A DNA stretch of 64,000 bases from an uncultured Senegalimassilia sp. (GCF_934630535.1 NZ_CAKTVU010000006.1:40863-104862), one strand, 5' to 3'; shown: positions 32,091 through 41,205, counted from the stretch's first letter. Notes: generated by a model not told the origin, from the letters alone. Numbers and translations are program-made.

Positions 32091-33212
32091 CTACGCCGGG
32101 TTTTTCGCCGCCAGAATCAGCTCGACGTCGCTATCGGTCAACTCGTAGTTCAGGTACGTCTTGTAGAAGTCCTTCACCTTCGCGTTGATGTCCAGGTCGC
32201 TGAACAGCTCGGGGTGCAGCGTGGCGGCGGCCCACTGGATCTGCAGCAGCTCCTCGACGCCGTAGCGGTCCCAGCCGAACACGCCCTTGGGGTTGACGAA
32301 GACCTTCTTGTTCTTCACCGCGTTGATGGAGGCCCAGTTCTGGTCGTTGAGGATCTGGTCGACCTCGTCGGCCTTGCCGGTGATGATCACGTCGGGGTTC
32401 CAGGCGACCACCTGCTCCAGCGTGAACTTCGCGGATGCGTTGCCCTTCGTGGACTCGGTGACGGCGTTCTTGCCGCCGGCGGCCTTGATCCAGTCGTCGA
32501 TGATGGTGTCGGTGCCGTCGATGGTCAGCGTGTATACGCTGTTGCCGTGCATGACGCTCACGCGCTCGGAATCGGCCAACTTGTCGGTCTTGGCCTTGGC
32601 GTCGGCAAGCACCTGCTCAAGCTCGGCGTTGTACTTCTTCGCGATCTCGGGGGCGTCGCCGCCGAACACCTGGGCGGTCAGCTCGATGGACTTCTTCATC
32701 TCGTTGAACGTCTTGAACATGCAGTTGACCAGCGGGATGCCCACTTCGGCGGCCTTGTCGCGCAGATCGTCGGCGGAATCGAAGATGACCTGCGGCTCAA
32801 GGGCGGCCAGGTCCTCGAAATCGAAGTCCTTGCCGAAGGTCGCGGTTGCCTGGCTCATGTTCGGGCACACCTTGTACATCCACTGGTAGTCCTTTGGCGC
32901 GCAGTGCGTCGCGACCAGGCCCTCGGCGCCGGTAAGCATGATGGTGATCTCGTTGTGCGCAAACCAGCCGTCAGCGTATTTCGTGGGGTTGACCGGGACT
33001 TCCACCTGGTTGCCCGCCATGTCGGTGACGGTTTGGGTCTTAGGCTCATCGGCCTTGGAACTGCTTTCCGATTCCTTGGAATCTGCGCCGTTCGAGCTGC
33101 ATCCGGTGAATGCTCCGCCCATGGCGGCGGTGACGCCGGCGATACCCATCAGCTTGAGGAAGTTCCTGCGCGAAATGGCGCGCACTGCGTTTTCCTGGTA
33201 CGAATCGTTCAT
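32091..33212 (-). CDS. Substrate-binding lipoprotein of a FecBCD-type ABC transporter
   Basis: 373 residues from the ATG at 33212; a TTG nine bases upstream is in frame. A twin-arginine SRRNFLKLMG segment runs into a hydrophobic stretch ending in TGCSSN, so this is a Tat-exported lipoprotein anchored through Cys. A Ser/Glu linker precedes a TroA/BtuF-like bilobed domain: VTDMAGNQVEVP, LAALEPQVIF, then WNPDVIIT. Such proteins bind ferric siderophores, haem or corrinoids; the ligand cannot be chosen from the sequence and no cobalamin riboswitch was seen. It follows the ATPase gene by 117 bases. Confidence 0.88.
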   Translation of the reverse strand: MNDSYQENAVRAISRRNFLKLMGIAGVTAAMGGAFTGCSSNGADSKESESSSKADEPKTQTVTDMAGNQVEVPVNPTKYADGWFAHNEITIMLTGAEGLVATHCAPKDYQWMYKVCPNMSQATATFGKDFDFEDLAALEPQVIFDSADDLRDKAAEVGIPLVNCMFKTFNEMKKSIELTAQVFGGDAPEIAKKYNAELEQVLADAKAKTDKLADSERVSVMHGNSVYTLTIDGTDTIIDDWIKAAGGKNAVTESTKGNASAKFTLEQVVAWNPDVIITGKADEVDQILNDQNWASINAVKNKKVFVNPKGVFGWDRYGVEELLQIQWAAATLHPELFSDLDINAKVKDFYKTYLNYELTDSDVELILAAKNPA

Positions 33213-33329
33213 GTCCGTCAAACCTTCTTTCCCTTCTTGAACATATATGCATACCGCGTGAACGGATGATGCCGAATAGGCTGGTCGTGCTCGGTCGATG
33301 CGTGCGCATCCGGAAGCGCTTCGCGGACG

Positions 33330-34151
33330 CTACGTCAGCGTGGGCACACAGGTTTTCACCGGTCCGCCGTCGGCGCCGGGGGCTTCGGCGATGCGCACGT
33401 CGATGCCGTAGGCGCGCCGCAGGTTCGCCTCGGTCACCACGTCGTCCACCGCGCCCGACGACACCGTGCCGTCGGGGGTGATCAATATGGCGTCCGAGCA
33501 GCACAAGAAAGCGTGATCGGGGTTGTGCGAGGTCATGATGATGCCGTGCCCGCGTCCCGCCATGCCCTTGATGCACTGCAGCACGGCGACCTGGTTGCCG
33601 AAATCGAGCGCGGCGGTGGGCTCGTCCATCATGAGGATGCGCGCATTCTGCATGAGCGCGCGGGCGATGAGCGCCATCTGCTGCTCTCCGCCCGAGATCT
33701 CGGTGTAGGAGCGGTTCGCCAGGTGCTCGATGCCAAGGGTGCGAAGCGCCTCGGCGGCGCGGGCAAGGTCTTCACGGCTCGGGGATTCAAGCGGTCCTAG
33801 GTGCGAAATGCAGCCGGTCAGGACCATGTCGAGCACCGGGTAGGAAAACGGCGGCTCATGGGTTTGCGGCACATAGGTGACCTTGCGCGCGAACTGCTTG
33901 CGCGAAAGGCTGTTGCGCGGGATGCCGTCGATGCGCACTTCGCCCGACAGGGGAGGAAGCAGGCCGAGCAGCGTTTTGAACAACGTGGTCTTGCCTACGC
34001 CGTTCGGGCCGAGCAGACAGGTCACCCGCCCGCTTTCCGCGGAGAGCGAAACATGCTCGAGCACGGGCTTTCCCTTATATCCGCAGGTCAGGTTGATAGC
34101 TTCAAGAACGTGGCGCTCGCCTGGCGTGCAGGTGCATCCGGATTGGGCCAT
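33330..34151 (-). CDS. FecE/BtuD-type ABC transporter ATPase
   Basis: 273 residues. Walker A is GPNGVGKTT near 48-56, signature SGGEQQ near 145, Walker B ILMMDEPTAALDF, and an H-loop in TSHNPDHAF. The ATG overlaps the permease stop by one base. It drives uptake by the adjacent FecCD-type permease. Confidence 0.93.
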   Translation of the reverse strand: MAQSGCTCTPGERHVLEAINLTCGYKGKPVLEHVSLSAESGRVTCLLGPNGVGKTTLFKTLLGLLPPLSGEVRIDGIPRNSLSRKQFARKVTYVPQTHEPPFSYPVLDMVLTGCISHLGPLESPSREDLARAAEALRTLGIEHLANRSYTEISGGEQQMALIARALMQNARILMMDEPTAALDFGNQVAVLQCIKGMAGRGHGIIMTSHNPDHAFLCCSDAILITPDGTVSSGAVDDVVTEANLRRAYGIDVRIAEAPGADGGPVKTCVPTLT

Positions 34152-35311
34152 CAGCGGACCCCCTTCCGCGTTTTCAGCAGGATGGCGAAGAAGAACGGCG
34201 CGCCGATGATGGAGGTGAGGATGCCGAGCGGGATCTCGGAGGCCATGAACGTGCGGCAGGCGGTGTCGACGGCGATCATGAACGCGGCTCCCACGACAAG
34301 CGACAGCGGCAAGACGATGCGGTTATCGGGGCCGACCAGGAATCGCACAATGTGCGGGATGATGAGCCCGACCCATCCGACGACGCCGGCAACGGCGACG
34401 ACCGCCGAGGTGAGCAGCGTTGCGCATGCGATGCAGACGCCGCGCAGAAGCGAGGTGTTCACGCCCATGGCCTGTGCCTCCTCGTCGCCGAACGATAGCG
34501 CGTTCAGCTGCCATCGCAAGGCGAGCAAAGGAATGCTGCCTAGCACGAAGGGGATAAGGAACAGCTTTAGGTCGTCCCAGGTGATCTTCGCTATGCTGCC
34601 CATCAGCCAGTAAGTGATCTCGGGCAGCTTCGAATCGGGGTCGGCGGTGTATTTGATGGCGGAGACGAACGCCTGGAACAGCGTGCCCACGATCAGGCCG
34701 CATAGCACCAGCAACAAGATCTGGTTCGCTCCGCGGCCGATGCTGCGCGCGCTGAAGTACGTCAGCGCCACGGCCACGAAGCCCATGGCGAACGCCATGA
34801 TCTGCACGGCGCGGTTGTCGAAGCTCCATAGCAGTGCCAATGCCGCGCCGAACGAAGCACCCGCGGATGCGCCCAAGATGTCGGGCGAGACCATGGGGTT
34901 CTTGAACACGCCTTGGTAGCTTGCGCCCGATATGGCCAGCGCCGCGCCGATGAGAAGCGCGGCCGTGACGCGCGGCAGTCGCACGTTCAGCACGATGTTG
35001 GTCGCCATGTCGGAGAAATGGCCGTTCACGCCAAGGAACCGGTCGGCCAGGATGCCCACCACGTCGCCGGGAGCCACGCCGGCGCGCCCGGCGCCAAGCG
35101 CTGCGATGAGCAGCGCAAGGAGTGCGGCGCAGCAGATGGCTGCAGCCGCGGCGTTTCGCCTTCCCCGCGCGGCGTATGCCGTCAGGCCGTTTCGCGGGTC
35201 TTTTGCCGGCGCTGCCTCGCAGGCGCTCGGTTCCGCAACGCTTTCGGATGGCTTCTTCGAGGCCGATGATGATTCGACCTCGAAGAAGCCATCGGATAAC
35301 TGCATCGTCAT
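34151..35311 (-). CDS. FecCD-type ABC transporter permease
   Basis: 386 residues. About 60 polar N-terminal residues precede ten or so hydrophobic helices. Family stretches are visible: RLPRVTAALLIGAALAISGASYQGVFKNPMVSPDILGASAGA and the C-terminal VVGWVGLIIPHIVRFLVGPDNR with EIPLGILTSIIGAPFF. AGAGGTGAAG precedes the ATG at 35311. It is the first gene of the permease-ATPase-binding protein operon. The start of the coding sequence contains a long inverted repeat (see 35247-35293). Confidence 0.93.
   Translation of the reverse strand: MTMQLSDGFFEVESSSASKKPSESVAEPSACEAAPAKDPRNGLTAYAARGRRNAAAAAICCAALLALLIAALGAGRAGVAPGDVVGILADRFLGVNGHFSDMATNIVLNVRLPRVTAALLIGAALAISGASYQGVFKNPMVSPDILGASAGASFGAALALLWSFDNRAVQIMAFAMGFVAVALTYFSARSIGRGANQILLLVLCGLIVGTLFQAFVSAIKYTADPDSKLPEITYWLMGSIAKITWDDLKLFLIPFVLGSIPLLALRWQLNALSFGDEEAQAMGVNTSLLRGVCIACATLLTSAVVAVAGVVGWVGLIIPHIVRFLVGPDNRIVLPLSLVVGAAFMIAVDTACRTFMASEIPLGILTSIIGAPFFFAILLKTRKGVR
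35247..35293. repeat. 16-base inverted repeat inside the permease 5' coding region
   Basis: GATGGCTTCTTCGAGG at 35247-35262 and its exact complement at 35278-35293, separated by 15 bases. On the permease mRNA this would form a hairpin about 20 bases after the start codon. It encodes the odd polar N-terminal residues of the permease. Confidence 0.75.
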
Positions 35312-35378
35312 GGCTTCACCTCTATTCGCTTCCAGATAGCCTTGAACGAATACCGAAGTGTAGGACTATGAATAATTA

Positions 35379-35391
35379 TTGCAATATGCAA
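35379..35391. promoter_or_regulatory. AT-rich palindromes upstream of the metal-complex transporter operon
   Basis: TTGCA-ATA-TGCAA at 35379-35391, adjoining ATAATTAT at 35372-35379, about 70 bases before the permease start. The position and AT-rich symmetry suit a Fur- or DtxR-type operator, but neither consensus is matched well enough to name. Confidence 0.4.
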
Positions 35392-35576
35392 ATAACCTCA
35401 TGCAAGGATAAATAACAAGATGTCAACATATAGACGACCGGTTTGGATTTGCGGGCGAGCGGGAGCTGGCCGATGGCGGCGACGAGGCGATGGGCGAGCG
35501 CTCCGGCTGGACGCTCCTTGCACAAGCTGCGCATGCGCGGGGTGTGAAGTTGGCGCTGTTTCCGTGCGCTTTGCGG

Positions 35577-35582
35577 TATACT
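35577..35582 (+). promoter_or_regulatory. -10 element of the pheS T-box transcript
   Basis: TATACT about 230 bases upstream of the T-box core. No good -35 hexamer lies at the standard distance. Confidence 0.5.
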
Positions 35583-35589
35583 CCGTAAG

Positions 35590-35890
35590 CACATGCATGG
35601 ACGAAGACAGCGGCGCGCATTATCGCGGTCGGCAGAGACGGGTCTCATCGGCTGAAAGGACCCGGACGGCAAGCGCGCTGATTCCCTTCCGAGCATCATG
35701 GCTGAAAGCGGGGCGCGGCAAGCGCGGACGTTTTAGTAGGCCATGGCGGCGGCCTTCCGTTATCGGGGCGAATGAAGCGGGCGGTTCGCGCAGGTGCGCG
35801 TTCGTCAACCAAGGTGGTACCGCGAGAGCCTTCTCTCGTCCTTGGGCTGGGTCATCCCAGGCCATAGGCGAAGAGGGCTCTTTTTTATTG
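35590..35890 (+). promoter_or_regulatory. T-box leader of pheST
   Basis: The core AAGGTGGTACCGCG (35811-35824) is followed by a long GC hairpin ending at AGGGCTCTTTTTTATT (to 35890), the terminator. The antiterminator bases TGGT pair with an ACCA end, as expected for tRNA-Phe (A discriminator). A candidate UUC specifier is at 35682-35684 within GCTGATTCCC, but the stem I pairing is less clear than in the Trp leader. Placement directly before pheS supports the phenylalanine assignment. Confidence 0.88.
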
Positions 35891-35934
35891 GCCGCATCCG
35901 GCGGCCATCGGCAAATGTGGAAAGGATCGGACAC

Positions 35935-37017
35935 ATGGCAATCGTGGACGAGCTGTCGGCGTTGCGCACGAGCACGCTGGCCGCCATCGAACAGGCTGCG
36001 GACACTTCCGCGCTCGAGGAGGTGCGCGTGGCGGTGCTGGGCAAGGCCGGCACGCTGACGGGTTACCTGCGCGGCATGGGCCAGGTGGCGAAGGAGGAGC
36101 GCGCTGCCGTGGGCAAAACGGTGAACGAGGTGCGCGGCGCCGTGGAGGCGGCGCTCGAGGAGCGCAAGCGTGCGCTTGCCGCCAAGGAGCTCGAGGCTGC
36201 CATCGACGCGGCGGCCGTCGACGTCACGCTGCCGGGCCGCGGCCAGCAGGTGGGCACGCGCCATCTCATCAACGCCATCACCGACCAGATCTCCGAGATC
36301 TTCCTGGGCTTGGGCTATACCGTGGCCCAAGGTCCCGAGGTGGAAACCGACTACTATAACTTCGAGGCGCTCAACGCTCCGGCCGACCATCCTAGCCGCA
36401 GCATGCAGGACACCTTCTACGTGGTCGACCGCTCCGGCGAGGAGTCCGCGGTGCGCGGCGAGTCCAAGGTGCTGCTGCGCACGCAGACCTCCGGCGTGCA
36501 GGTACACGTCATGGAGCAGCAGAAGCCGCCTATCTACATCATCGCCCCGGGTAAGGTGTATCGTCGCGACGTCGCCGACCCCAGTCATCTGCCGCAGTTC
36601 ACGCAGATCGAGGGCCTGGTCATCGACAAGGGCATCTCGTTCGGCGATCTGAAGGGCACGCTGGACTACTTCTGCAAGCAGATGTTCGGTCCCGATCGCA
36701 AGACGCGCTTCCGCGCCCATTACTTCCCGTTCACCGAGCCTTCCGCCGAGGCCGACGTCAGCTGCGGCGTGTGCGGCGGCACGGGTCATCTGCACGACGG
36801 CGAGCGCTGCCGCATGTGCAAGGGCACGGGCTGGCTGGAGATCTTGGGTTGCGGCATGGTCGACCCCAACGTGCTCAGCATGTCGGGCATCGATCCGGAG
36901 GAGTATTCGGGTTTCGCGTTCGGCGTGGGCGTCGAGCGCGTTGCGTGCTTGAAGTACAACGTCCCCGACCTGCGCATGCTGCTCGAGGGCGATATGCGCT
37001 TCCTTCGCCAGTTCTAG
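35935..37017 (+). CDS. pheS: Phenylalanyl-tRNA synthetase alpha subunit
   Basis: 360 residues. An N-terminal coiled-coil (about 1-85), then the class II core: GTRHLINAITDQISEIFLGLGY, FYVVDR..LLRTQTSGVQVHVM, motif 2 HLPQFTQIEGLVIDKG, and motif 3 GFAFGVGVERVACLKY. A small cysteine cluster CGVCGGTGHLHDGERCRMCKG (about 277-297) sits between motifs 2 and 3 and may bind zinc; most bacterial PheS proteins have a shorter loop there. AAAGGA precedes the ATG. A T-box leader is directly upstream and pheT follows after 144 bases. Confidence 0.95.
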   Translation: MAIVDELSALRTSTLAAIEQAADTSALEEVRVAVLGKAGTLTGYLRGMGQVAKEERAAVGKTVNEVRGAVEAALEERKRALAAKELEAAIDAAAVDVTLPGRGQQVGTRHLINAITDQISEIFLGLGYTVAQGPEVETDYYNFEALNAPADHPSRSMQDTFYVVDRSGEESAVRGESKVLLRTQTSGVQVHVMEQQKPPIYIIAPGKVYRRDVADPSHLPQFTQIEGLVIDKGISFGDLKGTLDYFCKQMFGPDRKTRFRAHYFPFTEPSAEADVSCGVCGGTGHLHDGERCRMCKGTGWLEILGCGMVDPNVLSMSGIDPEEYSGFAFGVGVERVACLKYNVPDLRMLLEGDMRFLRQF

Positions 37018-37161
37018 CCCCGTCTGCTCGACGGCGGCCGAAGCCGCTCGGGGGCGCAGGCGGTCGATACGGCGCGCTTCGTCATCCAGGCCGACCCCGG
37101 CAAGCTCGGCCGTCCCACTGACTTTCATCGGCTTTGGCCGATGTCATAGAAAGAGAATGTC

Positions 37162-39657
37162 ATGAAAGTATCGCTGAAATGGCTGAACGAATACGTTGAG
37201 GTCCCTACGGACATCAAGGCGTTCTGCGACAAGCTCGACCTTACGGGAACGGGCGTGGAGGGCGTTGAGACGCTCGGCGCCGCGTTCGACCACGTTGTAA
37301 CCGCCAAGGTGCTCAAAAAGGAGCACCATCCCGATTCCGATCATATGTGGGTGTGCTCGGTCGACGTGGGCGGGCTCAACGTCGACAAGGAAGGCAACCC
37401 CGAGCCGCTGCAGATCGTCTGCGGCGCTCAGAACTTCAACGAGGGCGACCATATCGTCACCGCTATGGTGGGCGCGGAGCTGCCCGGCGACGTGAAGATC
37501 AAGAAGTCCAAGCTTCGCGGCGTCGCCAGCTTCGGCATGAACTGCTCCGCGCGCGAGCTCGGCTTAAGCGGCGACCACGACGGCATCATGATCTTGCCCG
37601 AAGATGCACCGGTGGGCGTGCCGTTCGCCGAATACGCCGGCCTGACCGACACCGTGCTCGACCTGGAGATCACCCCGAACCGCCCCGACAGCCTCTCCAT
37701 CGCCGGTCTGGCCCGCGAGGTGGGCGCGATGTATCGTCGCGACTGGAACGACCCGCTGGCGGAAATGGCCGCCAAGCTCCAGCTCGACGCCTCCGCAACC
37801 CCTGTCGACGAAGAGGTCCAGATCACGGTCGAGGATGCCAAGCGCTGCCCGCGCTACACGGCGCGCGTCATCCGCGGCTGCAAGGTGGGCCCCAGCCCCG
37901 ACTGGATGGTCGAGCGCCTTGCGGCCATCGGCCAGCGCTCCGTCAACAATATCGTGGACGTCACGAACTACATCCTGTTCCAGTTCGGCCAGCCGCTGCA
38001 CGCGTTCGACCTGGACAAGCTGAAGAACGCCGATGGCCGTGCGCACATCGTGGTGCGTGCCGCGCAGGACGGCGAGCCGCTGACCACGCTCGACGGCGAG
38101 AAGCGCACCCTTACCAGCGACATGACCGTCATCTCCACCCCCGAGCAGGGCGCGGTGGCCCTGGCGGGCGTCATGGGCGGCCTTGACACCGAGGTGACCG
38201 ACGATACGGTGAACATCCTGCTGGAAGCCGCCACGTTCGAGGCGGGCCGCACCAGCCGCACCAGCCGCAACCTCGGGCTTATCAGCGAAAGCTCCATGCG
38301 CTACGAGCGCGGCGTCGATGATTACGGCATCGAGGCGCGTTCCGCTGCCGCTGCCGCGCTCATCGTGGAGGTCGCCGGCGGCACCGTGAGCGCCGCCGCT
38401 GCCAACGACCAAGGCATCATCGATGTCTGGCCCGAGCCCAGCACCGCCGCGCAGCTGAAGTTCCGCATCCCGCGCTTCCGTTCCATGATGGGCGCCCAAA
38501 TCCCGCGCGAGTTCATCGTCGAGATCCTTGAGCGTTTGGGCTGCAAGGTCGAGAACACCGCCGACGAGGACGTGCTGGACGTGGTTTCCCCCACGTTCCG
38601 CCCCGACTTGCCGCGCGAGATCGACCTGTACGAGGAGGTGCTGCGCCTGTACGGCATGGACCTCATCCCCGAGACGCTTCCCGGCGGCCGCGGCCGCTTT
38701 GGCGTGCGTTCCCATATGGAGCACGTGCTGGATACCGTCAACTGCACCATGACCGCATCGGGCCTGAACGAGACCATGACGTACTCCTTCGCCGAGCCCA
38801 CCGAGCTCGAGCGTCTGCGCATGCCCGTCGAGGGGTTGGGTGACCCCGTGGAGCTTATCAACCCCATGAACTCCGACCAGTCGGTCATGCGCCAGAGCAT
38901 CATCCCGGGTCTTTTGCGCTCGGTGGCGCACAACCAGGCTCGCGGCGTGAAGAACATCCAGCTCTACGAGCAGGGCATGGTGTTCTTTGCCCACGAAGGC
39001 AAGAAGCAGCCCAAGGAGCGCCGCCGTCTGGCCGGCGTCATGGCGGGCGCGTTCGGCGATGCGGCCTGGAACGTGCAGCCTGCGGCGTTCGACTTCTTCG
39101 ATGGCAAGGGCGTTGTGGAGAACCTGATGCGCGAGCTGGCCATCCCGAAGGTCCGCTGCAAGGCGCTGGCCGCGCAGGAAGCCCCGCATCTGCAGCCCGG
39201 CCGCGCCGCCCAGGTGCTCTCCGGCGGCACGGTGCTCGGCTGGGTGGGCGAGCTGCATCCGTTGGCTTGCGCCGCTTACGATGCGCAGGCGCCCGTGGTC
39301 GCCTTCGAGCTGGACGTCGAGGCGCTCGCCAAGGCCTGCCGCCCCGCGCGCGACTACGTCGACGTGCCCACGTTCCCGGCTGTTTCCATCGACCAGGCGT
39401 TCGTGGTCGACGAGGACGTGACGCACGAGCGTCTGGAGCAGTGCATGTCGTCTGCGGGCGGTAAGCTGCTGGCCGAGGTTCGCCTGTTCGACGTGTATCG
39501 CGATTCCGAGCGTATCGGCCAGGGCAAGAAGTCCATGGCGTACGCGCTGACGTATCGCGCCGCCGATCGCACGCTTACCAGCGAAGAGGTTGATAAGGCC
39601 CACGCAAAGCTGGTGAAGAAGGTTTGCGGCGCCACCGGCGCCGAGGTCCGCGCGTAA
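37162..39657 (+). CDS. pheT: Phenylalanyl-tRNA synthetase beta subunit
   Basis: 831 residues, full length. An N-terminal EMAP/OB tRNA-binding domain (about 40-155), B3/B4 editing region with ITPNRPDSLSIAG and NIVDVTNYILFQFGQPLHAFD, B5 domain, a catalytic-like core with YSFAEPTELERL and NPMNSDQSVMRQSIIPGLL, and a C-terminal anticodon-binding (FDX-ACB) domain starting at DVPTFPAVSIDQAFVV. It forms the heterotetramer with PheS and carries out editing of Tyr-tRNA-Phe. Confidence 0.96.
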   Translation: MKVSLKWLNEYVEVPTDIKAFCDKLDLTGTGVEGVETLGAAFDHVVTAKVLKKEHHPDSDHMWVCSVDVGGLNVDKEGNPEPLQIVCGAQNFNEGDHIVTAMVGAELPGDVKIKKSKLRGVASFGMNCSARELGLSGDHDGIMILPEDAPVGVPFAEYAGLTDTVLDLEITPNRPDSLSIAGLAREVGAMYRRDWNDPLAEMAAKLQLDASATPVDEEVQITVEDAKRCPRYTARVIRGCKVGPSPDWMVERLAAIGQRSVNNIVDVTNYILFQFGQPLHAFDLDKLKNADGRAHIVVRAAQDGEPLTTLDGEKRTLTSDMTVISTPEQGAVALAGVMGGLDTEVTDDTVNILLEAATFEAGRTSRTSRNLGLISESSMRYERGVDDYGIEARSAAAAALIVEVAGGTVSAAAANDQGIIDVWPEPSTAAQLKFRIPRFRSMMGAQIPREFIVEILERLGCKVENTADEDVLDVVSPTFRPDLPREIDLYEEVLRLYGMDLIPETLPGGRGRFGVRSHMEHVLDTVNCTMTASGLNETMTYSFAEPTELERLRMPVEGLGDPVELINPMNSDQSVMRQSIIPGLLRSVAHNQARGVKNIQLYEQGMVFFAHEGKKQPKERRRLAGVMAGAFGDAAWNVQPAAFDFFDGKGVVENLMRELAIPKVRCKALAAQEAPHLQPGRAAQVLSGGTVLGWVGELHPLACAAYDAQAPVVAFELDVEALAKACRPARDYVDVPTFPAVSIDQAFVVDEDVTHERLEQCMSSAGGKLLAEVRLFDVYRDSERIGQGKKSMAYALTYRAADRTLTSEEVDKAHAKLVKKVCGATGAEVRA

Positions 39658-39677
39658 AACGATCAGCCTACGCGTCA

Positions 39678-39713
39678 AAGGAAGCCGCCGAGTCCATGCC
39701 CGGCGGTTTCCTT
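39678..39713 (+). terminator. Intrinsic terminator of pheST
   Basis: 13-base arms with one G-T pair around a 10-base loop, ending in TTTCCTTG. Confidence 0.7.
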
Positions 39714-39734
39714 GTTTCGGGCGGATTCTGTGAC

Positions 39735-39760
39735 TTAGCCAAGGCTAACAGCGCTACAAT
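39735..39760 (+). promoter_or_regulatory. map promoter region with palindrome
   Basis: TTAGCC-AA-GGCTAA (39735-39748) is a perfect palindrome lying upstream of a TACAAT -10 (39755-39760). It covers the -35 region, as an operator would. Confidence 0.5.
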
Positions 39761-39784
39761 AGGGCGCAAACGAAAGGATGCGGT

Positions 39785-40669
39785 ATGTACGATAATCTGA
39801 AAAGCCCCGGTCGCAACGACGAATGCTGGTGCGGCAGCGGGCGGAAATACAAGAAGTGCCACCTCGATTTCGACGAGCGCTTGCAAAGCCTTTACGAGCA
39901 GGGCTTCGAGGTCCCGCAGCGCAGCCTGCTGAAAACGCCGGAGGAGATCGAGGGCATCAAGAAAAGCGCCGCCATCAACATCGGCGTGCTGGACCTTGTG
40001 GCCGAGCGCATCGGCGCAGGCGTCACTACTGAGGAAATCGACAAGTGGATCTACGATTACACCGTCGAGCATGGCGGTATCCCGGCCGACCTTGATTATG
40101 AGGGTTATCCGAAAAGCGTCTGCACGTCCATCAACGAGGTGGTCTGCCACGGCATCCCGTCGCCCGATGACGTGCTGAAAGACGGCGATATCGTCAACGT
40201 CGACTGCTCCACCATCCTTGACGGCTATTACTCCGACTCCTCGCGCATGTTCTGCATCGGCGAGGTGTCCGATGAGAAGCGCCGTCTGGTGGAAGAGACC
40301 AAGAAAGCGTTGGAGGCCGGTCTTGCCGCGGTGAAGCCGTGGGGCCTGCTCGGCGATGTGGGTGCTGCGGTGCATGAATACGCGCATGCGCAAGGCTTCT
40401 CGGTGGTGCGCGAGTTCGGCGGTCACGGTATCGGCCTGGAGTTCCATGAAGACCCCTTCGTCAGCCACGTGTCCGAACCCGGAACGGGCATGGTGCTGGC
40501 GCCGGGTTGCTGCTTCACCATCGAGCCCATGATCAATATGGGAGGCCACAAAATCGACATGGCCGATCCCAATGGGTGGACCGTGCGCACCGCCGATCGC
40601 AAGCCCTCTGCGCAGTGGGAAGTGCAGCTGGTGGTCACTGAAACCGGTTATGAGCTTCTGAGCTGGTAA
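39785..40669 (+). CDS. map: Methionine aminopeptidase with N-terminal SEC-C zinc motif
   Basis: 294 residues. The N-terminal CWCGSGRKYKKCH (residues 15-27) is a SEC-C/MECCW-type zinc motif, as in the long bacterial type I enzymes that use it for ribosome contact. The catalytic domain follows: NEVVCHGIPS, DGDIVNVDCST (metal ligand Asp), YSDSSRMF, GHGIGLEFHEDP, and IEPMINMG. It removes the initiator Met from nascent chains. GAAAGGA precedes the ATG. Confidence 0.95.
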   Translation: MYDNLKSPGRNDECWCGSGRKYKKCHLDFDERLQSLYEQGFEVPQRSLLKTPEEIEGIKKSAAINIGVLDLVAERIGAGVTTEEIDKWIYDYTVEHGGIPADLDYEGYPKSVCTSINEVVCHGIPSPDDVLKDGDIVNVDCSTILDGYYSDSSRMFCIGEVSDEKRRLVEETKKALEAGLAAVKPWGLLGDVGAAVHEYAHAQGFSVVREFGGHGIGLEFHEDPFVSHVSEPGTGMVLAPGCCFTIEPMINMGGHKIDMADPNGWTVRTADRKPSAQWEVQLVVTETGYELLSW

Positions 40670-40677
40670 TCCTTCAT

Positions 40678-40727
40678 CCCGGTAGGGGAATCGGGCGATC
40701 ACGCCCCTCCTGCCGGGATTTTTTTCG
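40678..40727 (+). terminator. Intrinsic terminator of map
   Basis: CCCGGTAGGGG and CCCCTCCTGCCGGG arms, followed by seven Ts. Confidence 0.88.
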
Positions 40728-40759
40728 ACTAAATAACGAACATGTGTACGAAACTGTGC

Positions 40760-40765
40760 TATACT
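40760..40765 (+). promoter_or_regulatory. -10 element upstream of the orphan gene pair
   Basis: TATACT directly after the map terminator, giving a leader of about 130 bases before the gene at 40900. The leader shows no clear structure. Confidence 0.45.
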
Positions 40766-40899
40766 CCCGTCAACACATTAGAGCCAGTGCAAGCGCCTCC
40801 TTCCAAGGTCGTCCGTAGATGGCAGCGGTGTTCCTCGCTGCCCGTTCCACGCTTGCAAGATCCTCTCCGTATTTGGAACAATCGAAGAAGGTGTTTGCC

Positions 40900-41205
40900 A
40901 TGTCCGGTAACGGGTCTATGTCTTGCTGCGCGCAACCAGGTGCATTGGTCGTTTTGGCGGCGCTTCCGCTCTGTCAGCTGCGGGATGCGCTCGAATCAGT
41001 GGAATATCAATTGTTTGAACAGGGCGTTTTTCGGGGGCGATACGATGTCGATAACGTCGCTGGTTGGTCGGAATTCGATCGAAGCGAGTACGAGTCTGCC
41101 CTCGATCAGGTTTTGCCGGGTGCGTTTCCCCTCCGATGCGCATGCGTCATGGATTGCGCCGATGCCGTATCTCTCGTGCAGGAGGTTGGCCATGTTGTGT
41201 TCTGA
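40900..41205 (+). CDS. Unrecognised small protein, first of a coupled pair
   Basis: 101 residues from the ATG at 40900, which has GAAGAAGGTG upstream. No family was recognised. A short Ser/Cys-rich start (MSGNGSMSCCAQPG) is followed by an amphipathic section LVVLAALPLCQLRDALESVEYQLFEQ and an acidic, aromatic middle; it ends in VQEVGHVVF. No signal peptide or strong membrane helix. The last 14 bases overlap the next gene, whose GGAGG site lies inside this gene. The reading frame, ribosome sites and overlap support a real gene, but composition alone is not decisive. Confidence 0.6.
   Translation: MSGNGSMSCCAQPGALVVLAALPLCQLRDALESVEYQLFEQGVFRGRYDVDNVAGWSEFDRSEYESALDQVLPGAFPLRCACVMDCADAVSLVQEVGHVVF

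Noticed and set aside
31716..33269. 517-codon plus-strand frame across the GNAT and binding-protein genes
   Set aside because: Both minus-strand genes carry clear family motifs; this frame spans their junction and reads as valine/glycine/histidine-rich shadow sequence.
37564..39678. 704-codon open frame on the minus strand opposite pheT
   Set aside because: Antisense shadow of a well-conserved synthetase subunit; composition typical of a GC-driven spurious frame.
40742..41191. 150-codon upstream extension of the second orphan protein
   Set aside because: It overlaps the first orphan gene in another frame, is rich in Arg, Cys and Trp, and the ATG at 41192 has a far better ribosome site.
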